This document shows, piece by piece, positions 7,806 through 16,374 of a DNA stretch of 41,320 bases (position 1 is the first letter of the stretch; each line of letters starts with the position of its first letter). The notes below the pieces were generated by a model. The model saw only the letters and a list, made by a program, of their open reading frames with translations. It was not told the origin of the DNA and did not search any database. This stretch comes from an uncultured delta proteobacterium (GTDB lineage Bacteria; Myxococcota_A; Polyangia; Polyangiales; JADJMO01), in contig CAIXWQ010000915.1 of the NCBI GenBank assembly GCA_903923175.1, positions 1 to 41,320 of the forward strand. The letters are read 5' to 3'. A program made the translations under genes and the position numbers.

Positions 7806-7870
7806 GGGGTCTCCGTGGCTCGGGCGCGCCGCCACGCGGCCTGCGCCGATTGGATGAGAGCAGTCGAGGG

Positions 7871-8896
7871 TCACTCGTGGTCGTCGGCGTCGACCTTTCC
7901 CCGGTGCACGCGAAACAGGTTCGCGAAGTAGAGGGCGACCAGCACGAACCCGAGCGGAATCCACGTCAGCATGGCGTGGGCGCCGTAGGTGTGGACGTCC
8001 ACGTCGTAGGCCGTGACGTCTTTGGCACCGTCGACCGAGCGGAGCAGCACCGGAAACAGCGTCGCCGCGACGGCCGCGAGCGACCCCGCGAGAAAGACCC
8101 CCGAGGCGAGGAACGCCGCGCGCTCGCCCTGCGGGCTCGCTCGCCTGCGCAACGTACGGCTGGCGAGCAGCCCCACCAGCGCGAGCCCTACGAACGGAGC
8201 GGCGAGCGGCGAGGGGGAGAGGTGCACGAGTCCGGCGGTCGCGCCGAAGACCACGACGAGCAGGCCCGAGACGATCGCGAAGAGCCGGGAGGCCATCCGG
8301 GTCGCGCGCACGTTCACCTCGCCCGCGGTCTTCCAGGCCAGGAACAGCGCTCCGTGGTGCGAAAGGGCGGCGAGCGAGAAGAGCCCGACCAGCAACGTGT
8401 AAAGGTCGATCAGGCCGACCGGCGAGCGTGGCATCCAGCCGCTGAAGAGGGGCAGCGTGAACCAGGTCTCCCGCGTCGGAACGCCCCGCAGCACGTTGCC
8501 GAGCGCGACCCCGAAGAGCAGGGCGAGCGCCGCGCTCGAGCAGGCGAAGGTGACGTCCCAGAACGCACGCCACAGCGGCGACCCGAGGTGGCTGCGCACC
8601 TCGATCGCGATCCCGCGGAGGATCAGCGACCAGATCAGGAGGAACAGCGCGAGGTAGAACCCGCTGAAGGCGACCGCGAGGATGGCCGGGAACGCCGCGA
8701 AGAGGATGCCGCCGGAGGCGAGCAACCAGACCTCGTTGCCGTCCCAGTACGGACCGATCGCCCCGATGACCTCGCGCCGCTCGCGGTCGCTCTTGGCCAC
8801 GAGCAGGTGCAGCGCGCCGGCGCCCAGATCGAAGCCGTCCATGACCACGTAGGCGGTGAGACCGAGCGCGGCCAGCGCATACAGGAGGGGCGTCAT
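7871..8896 (-). CDS. cydB: Cytochrome bd-type quinol oxidase subunit II
   Basis: A 341-residue membrane protein with about nine helices, starting MTPLLYALAALGLTAYVVMDGFDLGAG, the canonical CydB N-terminus with the conserved GFDLG. PYWDGNEVWLL is also typical. It forms the heterodimer with CydA that reduces oxygen with quinol electrons without pumping protons. Its ATG overlaps the cydA stop codon (ATGA at 8893-8896), so the two are translationally coupled. No small CydX-type subunit was found. Confidence 0.95.
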   Translation of the reverse strand: MTPLLYALAALGLTAYVVMDGFDLGAGALHLLVAKSDRERREVIGAIGPYWDGNEVWLLASGGILFAAFPAILAVAFSGFYLALFLLIWSLILRGIAIEVRSHLGSPLWRAFWDVTFACSSAALALLFGVALGNVLRGVPTRETWFTLPLFSGWMPRSPVGLIDLYTLLVGLFSLAALSHHGALFLAWKTAGEVNVRATRMASRLFAIVSGLLVVVFGATAGLVHLSPSPLAAPFVGLALVGLLASRTLRRRASPQGERAAFLASGVFLAGSLAAVAATLFPVLLRSVDGAKDVTAYDVDVHTYGAHAMLTWIPLGFVLVALYFANLFRVHRGKVDADDHE

Positions 8897-10275
8897 GCGT
8901 GCACCTCGGCAGGCGCGGCGCCGTCGCTCGGCGGGTGCGGCAGGTGCGGCGGGACCGAGGACGTGGGACCGCGCACGATCTCGCGTCCGACGAGGAACAC
9001 GTACATCAGCCCGAGGACCAGGTAGAGCCCGCTGAAGCCGATGAGGGTGAAGAGGGCGTCGCCCGAGTGCACCGTCGGGCTCGCGCCGTCCGCCGTGCGC
9101 AAGAGCCCATAGACGAGCCAGGGCTGGCGACCGAGCTCGGTGGTGATCCAGCCCGCGGCGTTCGCGATGTAGGGGAACGGCGCGGCGAGCATCAAGATCC
9201 ACAGCAGCGCGCGCTGCCCTTCGAGGCGCTTTCGGTAGAGCGAGATGGCCGCGAGGCCCATCAGCAGGATCATCAGCGTCCCGAGCCCGACCATCACGTG
9301 GAAGGTGTAGTAGAGGAGCTCGATGTTGGTCGGCCACTCGCTCTCGGCATAGTCACCGAGCCCGCGGACCTCCGCGTCGAACTGGCCATACGCGACGAAG
9401 CTGAGCACGCCGGGGACCCGGATCGGGTTGTCGAGGCGCCGCTCCTTCACGTTCGGCTGGCCGATGAGGGTGATGTCGGCGCGAGGGCCGCTCTCGAAGC
9501 GCCCCTCCATCGCCGCCAGCGCGACCGGCTGGTGACGCGCGACGAGCTTGGCCTGCAGATCGCCGGTCGGAAACGCGACCATGAGCGAGGCGATCACGCC
9601 CAGCGTCACGCCGACGCGCAGGGTCGCCTGCGCCGCGCCGCGGTGCGCGCCGGAGAGCGTCCAGTACGCGGCGACCGCCGTCACGACGAAGGCGCCGGTG
9701 ACGACGGCCGCCGAGAGGGTGTGAGCGTATTGAAGGAGTCCCCACGGGTTGAGCAGGAACGCCCAGAAGCTCGTCAGCGTCAGCGAGCCGTCCGGCAGCT
9801 TCGCGAAGCCGGATGGATGCTGCATGAACGCGTTGGTGACGACGATGAAGTACCCCGACATCCAGCTCCCGACGAGCAACGCGACGGCGGAGCCGAAGTG
9901 CGCGCGGGGCGAGAGCTTCTTCTCGCCGTAGACGAGCAATCCCAGGAACGTGCTCTCGAGGAAGAACGCGAACGTCCCCTCCATCGCGAGCGACTGCCCG
10001 ATCACGCCGCCCGCGTCGTGACTGAATCGGGCCCAGTTGGTGCCGAACTGGAACTCCAAGGGGATCCCGGTGACCACGCCGACCGCGAAGTTGATCGCGA
10101 ATACACGGATCCAGAAGCGCGCGGCGTCGCCATAGCGGGCGTCGCCGCTCTTGAGGAACCACCCCTTGAGAATGACGATGACGAGCGCGAGGCCGATCGT
10201 CAGCTGCGGGAACAGGTAGTGAAAGACCGCGGTGAAGGCGAACTGCAGTCGGTGCCAGACGAGGGCGTCGCTCAC
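8893..10275 (-). CDS. cydA: Cytochrome bd-type quinol oxidase subunit I (short Q-loop, cyanide-insensitive-like)
   Basis: A 460-residue CydA. It has the N-terminal FAFTAVFHYLFPQLTIGLA, the heme ligand segment AMEGTFAFFLESTFLG, and GWITTELGRQPWLVYGLLRT after the Q-loop. The Q-loop is short, as in cyanide-insensitive oxidases (CioA), not the long E. coli type. Bd oxidases have high oxygen affinity and resist sulfide, which suits an organism respiring sulfur compounds (inference). Coupled to cydB by a 4-base overlap. No clear promoter could be recognised in the 260 bases upstream. Confidence 0.95.
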   Translation of the reverse strand: MSDALVWHRLQFAFTAVFHYLFPQLTIGLALVIVILKGWFLKSGDARYGDAARFWIRVFAINFAVGVVTGIPLEFQFGTNWARFSHDAGGVIGQSLAMEGTFAFFLESTFLGLLVYGEKKLSPRAHFGSAVALLVGSWMSGYFIVVTNAFMQHPSGFAKLPDGSLTLTSFWAFLLNPWGLLQYAHTLSAAVVTGAFVVTAVAAYWTLSGAHRGAAQATLRVGVTLGVIASLMVAFPTGDLQAKLVARHQPVALAAMEGRFESGPRADITLIGQPNVKERRLDNPIRVPGVLSFVAYGQFDAEVRGLGDYAESEWPTNIELLYYTFHVMVGLGTLMILLMGLAAISLYRKRLEGQRALLWILMLAAPFPYIANAAGWITTELGRQPWLVYGLLRTADGASPTVHSGDALFTLIGFSGLYLVLGLMYVFLVGREIVRGPTSSVPPHLPHPPSDGAAPAEVHA

Positions 10276-10536
10276 GGCGTCGCCCTGGCGGGACGAGTGG
10301 CGGACTCCTCGGAGCCGCAGGGAGGGACGCCGTCGTCGCGGCGGAGGCGCTCGCGCGCGGAACTCGAAGTCGTCACGGCGCCGATCCGCGCGTGCGCGAG
10401 ACTTGGGGCGCTCCCATCATCGTGTCTCATGTGCATCATCTCGATCTAGGGTCCGTAGACTGGCAATGACAGTGGTCGCCCTCGTCGACGTCGTGCGCGC
10501 GCGCGTCGCCGTGGTCCTCACGCGCTCGTCGCTCGT

Positions 10537-11853
10537 TCAGCCGCAGCCGCCCTTGACCACCGACTTCGTCTGCAGCTGGACGCGCTTCACGAAGGGGTGC
10601 TCGGGCCAGACGTTGCCGTGATGCTCGCCGGAGGCGCGGAGCGTCTCGTCCTCGTTCTCGCTTCCGCAGGGGAGGCGGAAGCCCCGCGAGATCGGCAGCT
10701 CCGGCGAGGCTGCCGGCAAGCTCTGCCCGGTGGCGAACTCGAAGCGATAGGCGAGCGCGTCGGCGTCTCGCTGCGCGATGGGTGCGGCGACGCACGTCGG
10801 CGCGGCGTAGAGCTCGAGCCAGCGATTGATCCCCCCCTCGACGACGTAGAGGTTCGGCACCCCCTGCGCGGTCAGCGACTCCCACGCTCGCAGCGCCTCG
10901 GTCTCGCCGTTGCTCACGAGGAACGTCACGGCCCAGGCCGGCTTGCCGAGCAGCCGGGCGACCAGCGCCGGCGCGCGCGTCTCCGCGTCGTCCGTGCGTC
11001 GGGCGCCGCCGACGTGGAAGAGGTTGAAGTCGTGCTCATCACGCAGATCGAGGATCGAGACCTCGAGCGACGTGTCCTTTCGTAGGCTCACGACCTCCGC
11101 GGGGCTGGCGAAGATGGCGCGCGTCTCCACGCGCTGCCGCGTCGCTGGCGCGGCGCGGGCCCACTGCTGCTCGGGCGTGGGCTGCCCGTGCACGACGAGG
11201 ACCGATGCCGCGGCGAGGAGCGCGATGGCCGCGGGCCACTTGCCCCTTCCGCCCGCCGTCGGCGACACGCCGCCGAAGCGCGCCTCCACGACCTCGGCGA
11301 GTCGGAACGCGCCGAGCGCGACCACGACGATCGCCAGCACGACGACCCCCATCGGAAGCCCGAGCCAGTCGGGAAGCGTGAATCGCCCGTAGTCCGACGA
11401 CAGCCAGAACGGCTCGAACGAGCCGACGGTCTCGCCGAACGCCCACACGCCGAGCAGCGCGCCGACGAGGAAGAGCATCCCGTCGATCTTCAGCGTCGCC
11501 GCCGCGACCAGCGAGGTCCCCGGGCAGAAGCCGCCGAGCACGAAGCCGACCCCCATGATCGCGCCGCCGGCGATCTCCGACCACAGGAACGTCGGATTGA
11601 CCCATACGCGGTGGAGATCGAGGAGCCCGAAGCTGGAGGCGAGTGCCAGCATCAGGCTCGCCACCACGATGCCGGTGAACATCACCTTCAGGACGGTCAT
11701 GTCCTTCAGGTAGAACTGCGCCGCGAGCTTGCGCGTGTCGCCGAAGCCGGCCATCTCGAGGATGAAGCCGAAGCCGAAGCCCACCGCGCCGAAGATCAGC
11801 GCGTAGCGGACCGTGCCCACCGCCGCCGAGAGATCCAGGGGTGCCAGGTTCAT
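10537..11853 (-). CDS. YeeE/TsuA-type sulfur transporter half fused to a cysteine-less rhodanese domain with a GGCG tail
   Basis: A 438-residue fusion. Residues 1-190 are one YeeE/YedE (thiosulfate transporter) half with the conserved loop GGFCPGTSLVAAATLK. An extra membrane helix (WPAAIALLAAASVLVVHG) follows, then a rhodanese-like domain (LDLRDEHDFNLFHVGGARR to VVEGGINRWLELY, about 250-360). Where a rhodanese has its catalytic cysteine the sequence is LVSNGETEAL, so the nucleophile is lost (Ser or Val in its place). The protein ends VVKGGCG, strikingly like the GGCGG swinging arm of SoxY. The topology suggests the domain is periplasmic. It lies 9 bases after its partner half-transporter and ends the octaheme operon. 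Compare the unfused version at 32742-34566. Confidence 0.85.
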   Translation of the reverse strand: MNLAPLDLSAAVGTVRYALIFGAVGFGFGFILEMAGFGDTRKLAAQFYLKDMTVLKVMFTGIVVASLMLALASSFGLLDLHRVWVNPTFLWSEIAGGAIMGVGFVLGGFCPGTSLVAAATLKIDGMLFLVGALLGVWAFGETVGSFEPFWLSSDYGRFTLPDWLGLPMGVVVLAIVVVALGAFRLAEVVEARFGGVSPTAGGRGKWPAAIALLAAASVLVVHGQPTPEQQWARAAPATRQRVETRAIFASPAEVVSLRKDTSLEVSILDLRDEHDFNLFHVGGARRTDDAETRAPALVARLLGKPAWAVTFLVSNGETEALRAWESLTAQGVPNLYVVEGGINRWLELYAAPTCVAAPIAQRDADALAYRFEFATGQSLPAASPELPISRGFRLPCGSENEDETLRASGEHHGNVWPEHPFVKRVQLQTKSVVKGGCG

Positions 11854-11862
11854 GATTGCGCC

Positions 11863-12396
11863 TCACGTCCACAGCTTGCGGAAGAGCCACGCGACGGCGT
11901 ACCCGCCGGCGAAGACCGAGAACATGAACGCCCAGCTCCCGACCGAGAGGACCGCGCCGCCCGAGAGCGCCTGGCCCGACGTGCACCCGCGCGCCATCCG
12001 CGCGCCGTAGCCCATGATCACGCCGCCGAGCAGCGCGAAGGCCCAGCGCGCCTTCACCGAGATCCGCGGCCCTTTGCGCGTCTCGAGCCGTGCGCGTCGG
12101 TTGTAGAGGCCGGAGGCGAGGGCGCCGAGGAGCGTACCGATCAGCATGTACACGCCCGTGGACTTCCACGGGTTCCGGGCGCCGCCGGCGATCTCGGCGA
12201 AATAGGCCACGCGGTCGACGTGCTTCGGCGCGACCCAATCGAGCGCGCCGGTCTGGACGTGGCTCAGCGCCCCCGACGCGCCGAGGCCGCCGCCGGTGAG
12301 GAAGAAGCTCAGGAAGAGCACCACGCCGAGCAGCGCGCCGGCGAGGTAGGGGTCCATGTACGGCTTGTCGCCCGCAGGCGCGGATTGGGTCGTCAC
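11863..12396 (-). CDS. YeeE/TsuA-type sulfur transporter half
   Basis: A 177-residue membrane protein, the second YeeE/YedE half, with the conserved cysteine loop MARGCTSGQALSGGA and GSWAFMFSVFAGGYAVAW. In E. coli a single YeeE chain imports thiosulfate through conserved cysteines; here the two halves are separate genes. The GTG start at 12396 overlaps the upstream stop codon (GTGA) and is preceded by GGAG; an internal ATG at 12357 is the alternative. It is expected to work with the product of 10537-11853 to move thiosulfate or a related sulfur anion. Confidence 0.88.
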   Translation of the reverse strand: MTTQSAPAGDKPYMDPYLAGALLGVVLFLSFFLTGGGLGASGALSHVQTGALDWVAPKHVDRVAYFAEIAGGARNPWKSTGVYMLIGTLLGALASGLYNRRARLETRKGPRISVKARWAFALLGGVIMGYGARMARGCTSGQALSGGAVLSVGSWAFMFSVFAGGYAVAWLFRKLWT

Positions 12397-14705
12397 GGGA
12401 GCTGCTCCTCGGACTCGACGGTCCGATATCCGGTGACCATCGATTGGAGATGATCGCCGACCGTTCGACCGGTGGTGACCAGGTAGGCGTGGAGGACGAA
12501 GAACGACAGGAAGAGCCAGGCGCCGAAGTTGTGCACCGGGGCCACGATCGAGAGGCCGCCGAGCGCGGCCGCGAACGAGGGCCAGCGGCCGATCACCCAG
12601 ATGAGCGTGCCGCTGACGATCTGCACCGGGAAGAGCACGTTCAGCAGCGCGAGGTAGGTGACCTGCTGGAGCGGGTTGAGCTTCTCGGTCGCGGCCTGCG
12701 GCGGGTGCGGCGCGCCGACGAAGATGCCGCGCGACTGGTAGCTCACGTGTTCGAGCACGCGCTTCATGAAGCCCACTGGCTCGGGGATGAAGCTCCGGAT
12801 GGCGACGGTCGCCAGGTGGTAGAAGAGCGAGAGGAACGCGTTCACGGTGAGCACCACCGCGGCGGCGTTGTGCACGAGGACGACCTTCGGGAGGGTGCCC
12901 ATCCAGCCGCTTCCGGCGTTGTGGATGCCGAGGCCGGTGACGATCAGCACGAGCCCGCTGCCGGCCATCGTCCAGTGCCAGAGGCGCTCGTAGCGGCCGA
13001 AGACGCGGACCTTCTCGGTCGCGCCGCCAGTGGCGTGAGGCGCGTGCGGCACATGGCCGGCGCGCTTGGTCATCAGATAGCGCACGGAGCCGTGTCCGGT
13101 GACGCCGAGCGCCACGGCGAGGAAGATGAGAAAGCCGAGCCGATTGCTCCACGCGTGCCGCGTGGCGCCGAGCACGTACATGCGCCCGGCCGCCGGCGCG
13201 GTCTCCCGCAGGAAGGTGAGCCCTCCCCCCGGCGTTCCGAGGATCTTCCCGGCCAAGGGCGGGCCCCCGCCGTCGGGCGGGAGCGGTGCGACGCCGCCGG
13301 GGAGGAACGGCACGACTGGAAAGGCAGCCGACAGTCGCGAGCCCGCGGCGTGGCACCCGTCGCAATCACGCAGCGCGTGGCTCCGCGGCGCGACGCCGTG
13401 GGCCAGCGGGTGGGTTTCGAGCGTCCCTTCGATGGTGGGCGCGGCCACGCCGGCGGCCGCGAGGCGTGCCGTGATGAGCGCGGTCTTGGCCGGGGTATCG
13501 AGCCGGAGCTCGGCGTCGTCGAGCAGCCCGTCGTGATTGCCGTCGAAGCCCTCGAGGACCGCCGGGGCGTAGCGCCCCTGCTCGAGGAACGCCGCGGCGA
13601 CGAGCGGCGCAGGCACGGCTTCGCGGGTGGAGCCCGAGATCCACCGATAGCGGCTCACGAGGTTGACGGGGGTGAGGCGCCGCACGCCGTCGGGCTCGAC
13701 GCGCTCGATCAGGAGCGGCTGGAACGGCCGGATGAGCGCGGCGTTGAGCGGCTCGCCGTTGCGCCGCTCGACGTTCCGATAGTGGACCGCCGCGCCGCCC
13801 GAGAGCGTCGAGACGGTCGCGTCGATCAGGTCCGCGACGGGCCCCATCGGCGCCGGGATGTGGCAAGTCTGACAGGCGAGGACCTCCAGATGGCGCTCGC
13901 GATAGGGGAGGAAATCGTGCGCCGAGAGGGCGTCGTGGCAGCTCCGACACCCGGGCTCGGCGAGCTGGTGATCGGGCCGCACGAGGAACTCGGCCGTGCT
14001 CTGCCGCCGCGGATCCGCGGTCACGTAGCGCAGCTCTTGCTGCTTGTCGTCGACCCGCGCGCGCGCCGGGTTGTTGCGCGCGTAGTGGCACGAGGTGCAC
14101 TCCACGAGCTTGGCGGCGTGCACGTCCCACGGAATGGCGAGCGCGCTCTTCCCCTGGAGATCCAGGAACGAGTCGGACATGCGTTGCGGCGAGACGATGG
14201 CGCCTTCGCCCAGCGTGAGCGACCAGGTCCTGCCTGCGGTCGAGCTCGCGCCCTCCAGCTCCGGCGGGAGGACGAGCACGCCTTGCGCCTCGCCGATCAG
14301 GCCGTGGCAGGAGGCGCAGTTGGCGGGGCGCGGCGTGCCGATCTTGATCGCTTCGCGCACGAGCTGCCCGGCCTTGTCGAGGTGGCGCGGGGAGACGTCG
14401 AGTCGCCCCTGGTCGGCGTGACACTGGATGCAGGTCGCGCCTCCGTGTCCGCCGTGCCCCTCGCGCCCTCCGCGCGCTTCGTGCGAGCCAGCGCCGAGCA
14501 TCGTGTGCGCGTCGATGTAGCGCGCGTCGTGGCAGACGCTGCAGGTCATGGTGGCGGAGATGTCTTCGGCGCGCGTGGCGGCGTTGCCGTGCGCGTCGAA
14601 GGGGGTGAACGCCGGGTGGATCGGATTGACGCTCTGCTGGGCGGCCGCGGAGACGGGGAGCGCGACGGCGGCGGCGACCAGGAGTGCGCGGAGAGGGGCG
14701 TTCAC
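12393..14705 (-). CDS. Heptaheme cytochrome c fused to a cytochrome b quinol-interacting domain
   Basis: A 770-residue exported and membrane-bound electron-transfer protein. A Sec signal (residues 1-23) is followed by a multiheme region with seven CxxCH sites (C55, C92, C130, C203, C253, C278, C448), an EF-hand-like DGNHDGLLDDAE loop (about 388-399), and a C-terminal four-helix cytochrome b domain (about 573-765) with paired histidines in LWHWTMAGSG, LVHNAAAVV and FFVLHAYL, as in PhsC/FdnI-type subunits. The natural role is to move electrons between quinones and the octaheme enzyme encoded just upstream (inference). The GTG start at 14705 overlaps that gene's stop and follows GGGAGG. The fusion of both modules in one chain is unusual. 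Confidence 0.85.
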   Translation of the reverse strand: MNAPLRALLVAAAVALPVSAAAQQSVNPIHPAFTPFDAHGNAATRAEDISATMTCSVCHDARYIDAHTMLGAGSHEARGGREGHGGHGGATCIQCHADQGRLDVSPRHLDKAGQLVREAIKIGTPRPANCASCHGLIGEAQGVLVLPPELEGASSTAGRTWSLTLGEGAIVSPQRMSDSFLDLQGKSALAIPWDVHAAKLVECTSCHYARNNPARARVDDKQQELRYVTADPRRQSTAEFLVRPDHQLAEPGCRSCHDALSAHDFLPYRERHLEVLACQTCHIPAPMGPVADLIDATVSTLSGGAAVHYRNVERRNGEPLNAALIRPFQPLLIERVEPDGVRRLTPVNLVSRYRWISGSTREAVPAPLVAAAFLEQGRYAPAVLEGFDGNHDGLLDDAELRLDTPAKTALITARLAAAGVAAPTIEGTLETHPLAHGVAPRSHALRDCDGCHAAGSRLSAAFPVVPFLPGGVAPLPPDGGGPPLAGKILGTPGGGLTFLRETAPAAGRMYVLGATRHAWSNRLGFLIFLAVALGVTGHGSVRYLMTKRAGHVPHAPHATGGATEKVRVFGRYERLWHWTMAGSGLVLIVTGLGIHNAGSGWMGTLPKVVLVHNAAAVVLTVNAFLSLFYHLATVAIRSFIPEPVGFMKRVLEHVSYQSRGIFVGAPHPPQAATEKLNPLQQVTYLALLNVLFPVQIVSGTLIWVIGRWPSFAAALGGLSIVAPVHNFGAWLFLSFFVLHAYLVTTGRTVGDHLQSMVTGYRTVESEEQLP

Positions 14706-16129
14706 CGGCGACCTCCCGTCTTCATCGGGTCGCCCGCGTAGCCGAGCGCCTGCCAGTCCATGCGGCGGCTGTCGCCGTGGCACTCGGTGCATCCGAGGGC
14801 CTTCTCCTTCGGCGTCACCATGTGTGTGATGGGCCAGTACATCTCGGTCTCCGCGAAGGCGTACTTCCCGCTGTAGGCCAGGCCGGAGAACGCAGCCCCC
14901 TTGCGGAACGCGTCGTCCCAGTCGAACCGCGTCCAGTAGCCGTCCTTGCCGCCGGTGAGCGGGGCGAGCAGGTAGAGATTCTCGGCGTCGTACGGCTGCC
15001 TCGCGCGGTGGACCTTGAAGGGCCAGATTCGGGACTTCTTGTCGCCGATTCCGCCGCGGGGCGGGTTGATGGAGGTGACCTTGGTGGGGTCGATGCGATC
15101 GCCGGCGAGGTAGCGGTCGACCGTCTCGTCGAACCAGCGGTACTCGGGCACGGTGTCCTGCTCGTATTGGAACTCGCCCTTGATCTTCAGGTAGTGGTGC
15201 GGGTCGTCCTTGCGCGACGAGTCGCCGGCCTTGCTCCAGTCCCAATACGCTTTGGTCGGCAGCTTCTTCGCGAAGCTCGGGATGTGGCACGACTGGCACG
15301 CGAGCGTCGCGAGGTGCGTGTCGATGCGCGCGTCTTGGTGCTTCGGCGTCGCGTGGCAGTCGCTGCAGGCGATGCCGTGCGAGCCACCGACGCTCACCGA
15401 GAAGGCGCGCCCGCGAATCTTGTGATCTTCGGTGGTGTGGCAGTCGACGCAGAGGAAGCCGAGGCGGCTCATGTGCACGTCGTCCTCGTCCGTCGGATGG
15501 TTGAGCGAGGAGTCGAGGTCGCCGTGCTTCACCGCCTGGCCGCCGCCGCCGTAGGCGTGGCAGCCGAGGCAGTTGTCGCGGGACGGCGTGCCCACCGAGC
15601 GCGCGGCCGCGGTCAAATCCACGCCCTTCGCCGGCATTCCGGCCTGACCCTTCACGTAGGTGCCCGCGTGCTCGTGGCAGACGAGGCAGTCGACGTTCTC
15701 CGCGTTGCCGAAATCGAACTTCTGGTCCGCCCAGCCGTAGCCGGCGTGGCACTTCATGCACGAGACCTCGTTGCCAGCGGTCGCGATGCAGAAGTTGTTG
15801 ATGAGGTTCTTCTTCCCGATGCGCGTCGGCGCGTGATTGCCGATCCGGACCTCCTCGCCCAGCCACGTGAAGTGCGAGGTGTGCATCACCTCCGCGGACT
15901 TCGGGTGGCATGAGAGGCAGTTGCGCGTCACCGCCTGCGGCGACTCGAACTTCTCGGTGATCACTGCGGCGTGATCGAAATGGGCGCGGATCCGCTTCTC
16001 GAACGGCGCGCGCGCGTGCGCCTTGGTGCGGGCGCGCAGCGCGGCGGTCCCTCCGGCGAGCAGCAACACGCCGGTCAGGATGCCGAGGGTCCAGCGAGTC
16101 TTCGCGTGCTTCGCGAGCGATTGCGACAT
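14702..16129 (-). CDS. Octaheme c-type cytochrome, tetrathionate reductase family
   Basis: A 475-residue protein with an N-terminal membrane anchor or signal (about residues 11-31) and eight CxxCH heme sites (first cysteines near 71, 124, 148, 187, 227, 255, 278 and 447). The order and the segments WLGEEVRIGNHAPTRIGKKN and the C-terminal CTECHGD match the octaheme tetrathionate reductase (OTR) family. Family members reduce tetrathionate, and some reduce nitrite or hydroxylamine in vitro, so the true substrate is unproven; the sulfur neighbours favour tetrathionate or thiosulfate chemistry. First gene of a four-gene coupled operon, with a sigma-54-like promoter at 16185-16200. Confidence 0.88.
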   Translation of the reverse strand: MSQSLAKHAKTRWTLGILTGVLLLAGGTAALRARTKAHARAPFEKRIRAHFDHAAVITEKFESPQAVTRNCLSCHPKSAEVMHTSHFTWLGEEVRIGNHAPTRIGKKNLINNFCIATAGNEVSCMKCHAGYGWADQKFDFGNAENVDCLVCHEHAGTYVKGQAGMPAKGVDLTAAARSVGTPSRDNCLGCHAYGGGGQAVKHGDLDSSLNHPTDEDDVHMSRLGFLCVDCHTTEDHKIRGRAFSVSVGGSHGIACSDCHATPKHQDARIDTHLATLACQSCHIPSFAKKLPTKAYWDWSKAGDSSRKDDPHHYLKIKGEFQYEQDTVPEYRWFDETVDRYLAGDRIDPTKVTSINPPRGGIGDKKSRIWPFKVHRARQPYDAENLYLLAPLTGGKDGYWTRFDWDDAFRKGAAFSGLAYSGKYAFAETEMYWPITHMVTPKEKALGCTECHGDSRRMDWQALGYAGDPMKTGGRR

Positions 16130-16184
16130 GAGGATTCTGCCGTTGGAGGTGCTGGCCGCGGGGTCGCGACCCGACCGACCCCTG

Positions 16185-16200
16185 TGCAAGCGGTGGCCCA
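16185..16200 (-). promoter_or_regulatory. Sigma-54-like promoter of the octaheme operon
   Basis: Minus strand TGGGCCACCGCTTGCA: GG and GC are exactly 10 bases apart and 9 of 12 consensus positions match TGGCACGNNNNTTGCW. The predicted start of transcription, about 16174, is 45 bases before the octaheme ATG. GG-N10-GC is common in GC-rich DNA, so position and orientation matter as much as the match. Confidence 0.5.
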
Positions 16201-16241
16201 CTGCGTCAGGAGCGACGTCGCTCGCTGCGGCGAGAGGTCGT

Positions 16242-16270
16242 GTTGCGCGAACGCGACCGACGTTGCGCGA
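16242..16270. promoter_or_regulatory. Direct repeats between the divergent sigma-54-like promoters
   Basis: GTTGCGCGA occurs at 16242-16250 and 16262-16270, spaced by 20 bases (two helical turns), midway between the two divergent -24/-12 elements. This arrangement fits an enhancer-binding protein site serving both promoters. Confidence 0.4.
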
Positions 16271-16340
16271 CACGCGTCGCATCGCTGCAACCAGAGGGCG
16301 ATCGCCGCGCGTTTTGGGCGAGCAGAACGTCGCGACGACC

Positions 16341-16356
16341 TGGCATCGCGATTGCG
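16341..16356 (+). promoter_or_regulatory. Sigma-54-like promoter of the truncated activator gene
   Basis: TGGCATCGCGATTGCG keeps TGGCA and TTGC with the 10-base spacing between GG and GC. The predicted start of transcription near 16367 leaves a very short leader to the GTG at 16375, or about 26 bases to the in-frame ATG at 16393. Confidence 0.5.
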
Positions 16357-16374
16357 GAGTGACTGGCCGAACCC

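Noticed and set aside
12393-15911. A single 1172-codon minus-strand frame spanning both cytochrome genes
   Set aside because: Only the part from the GTG at 14705 is real; upstream of it the frame is an out-of-frame shadow of the octaheme gene, which has eight CxxCH motifs in its own frame.
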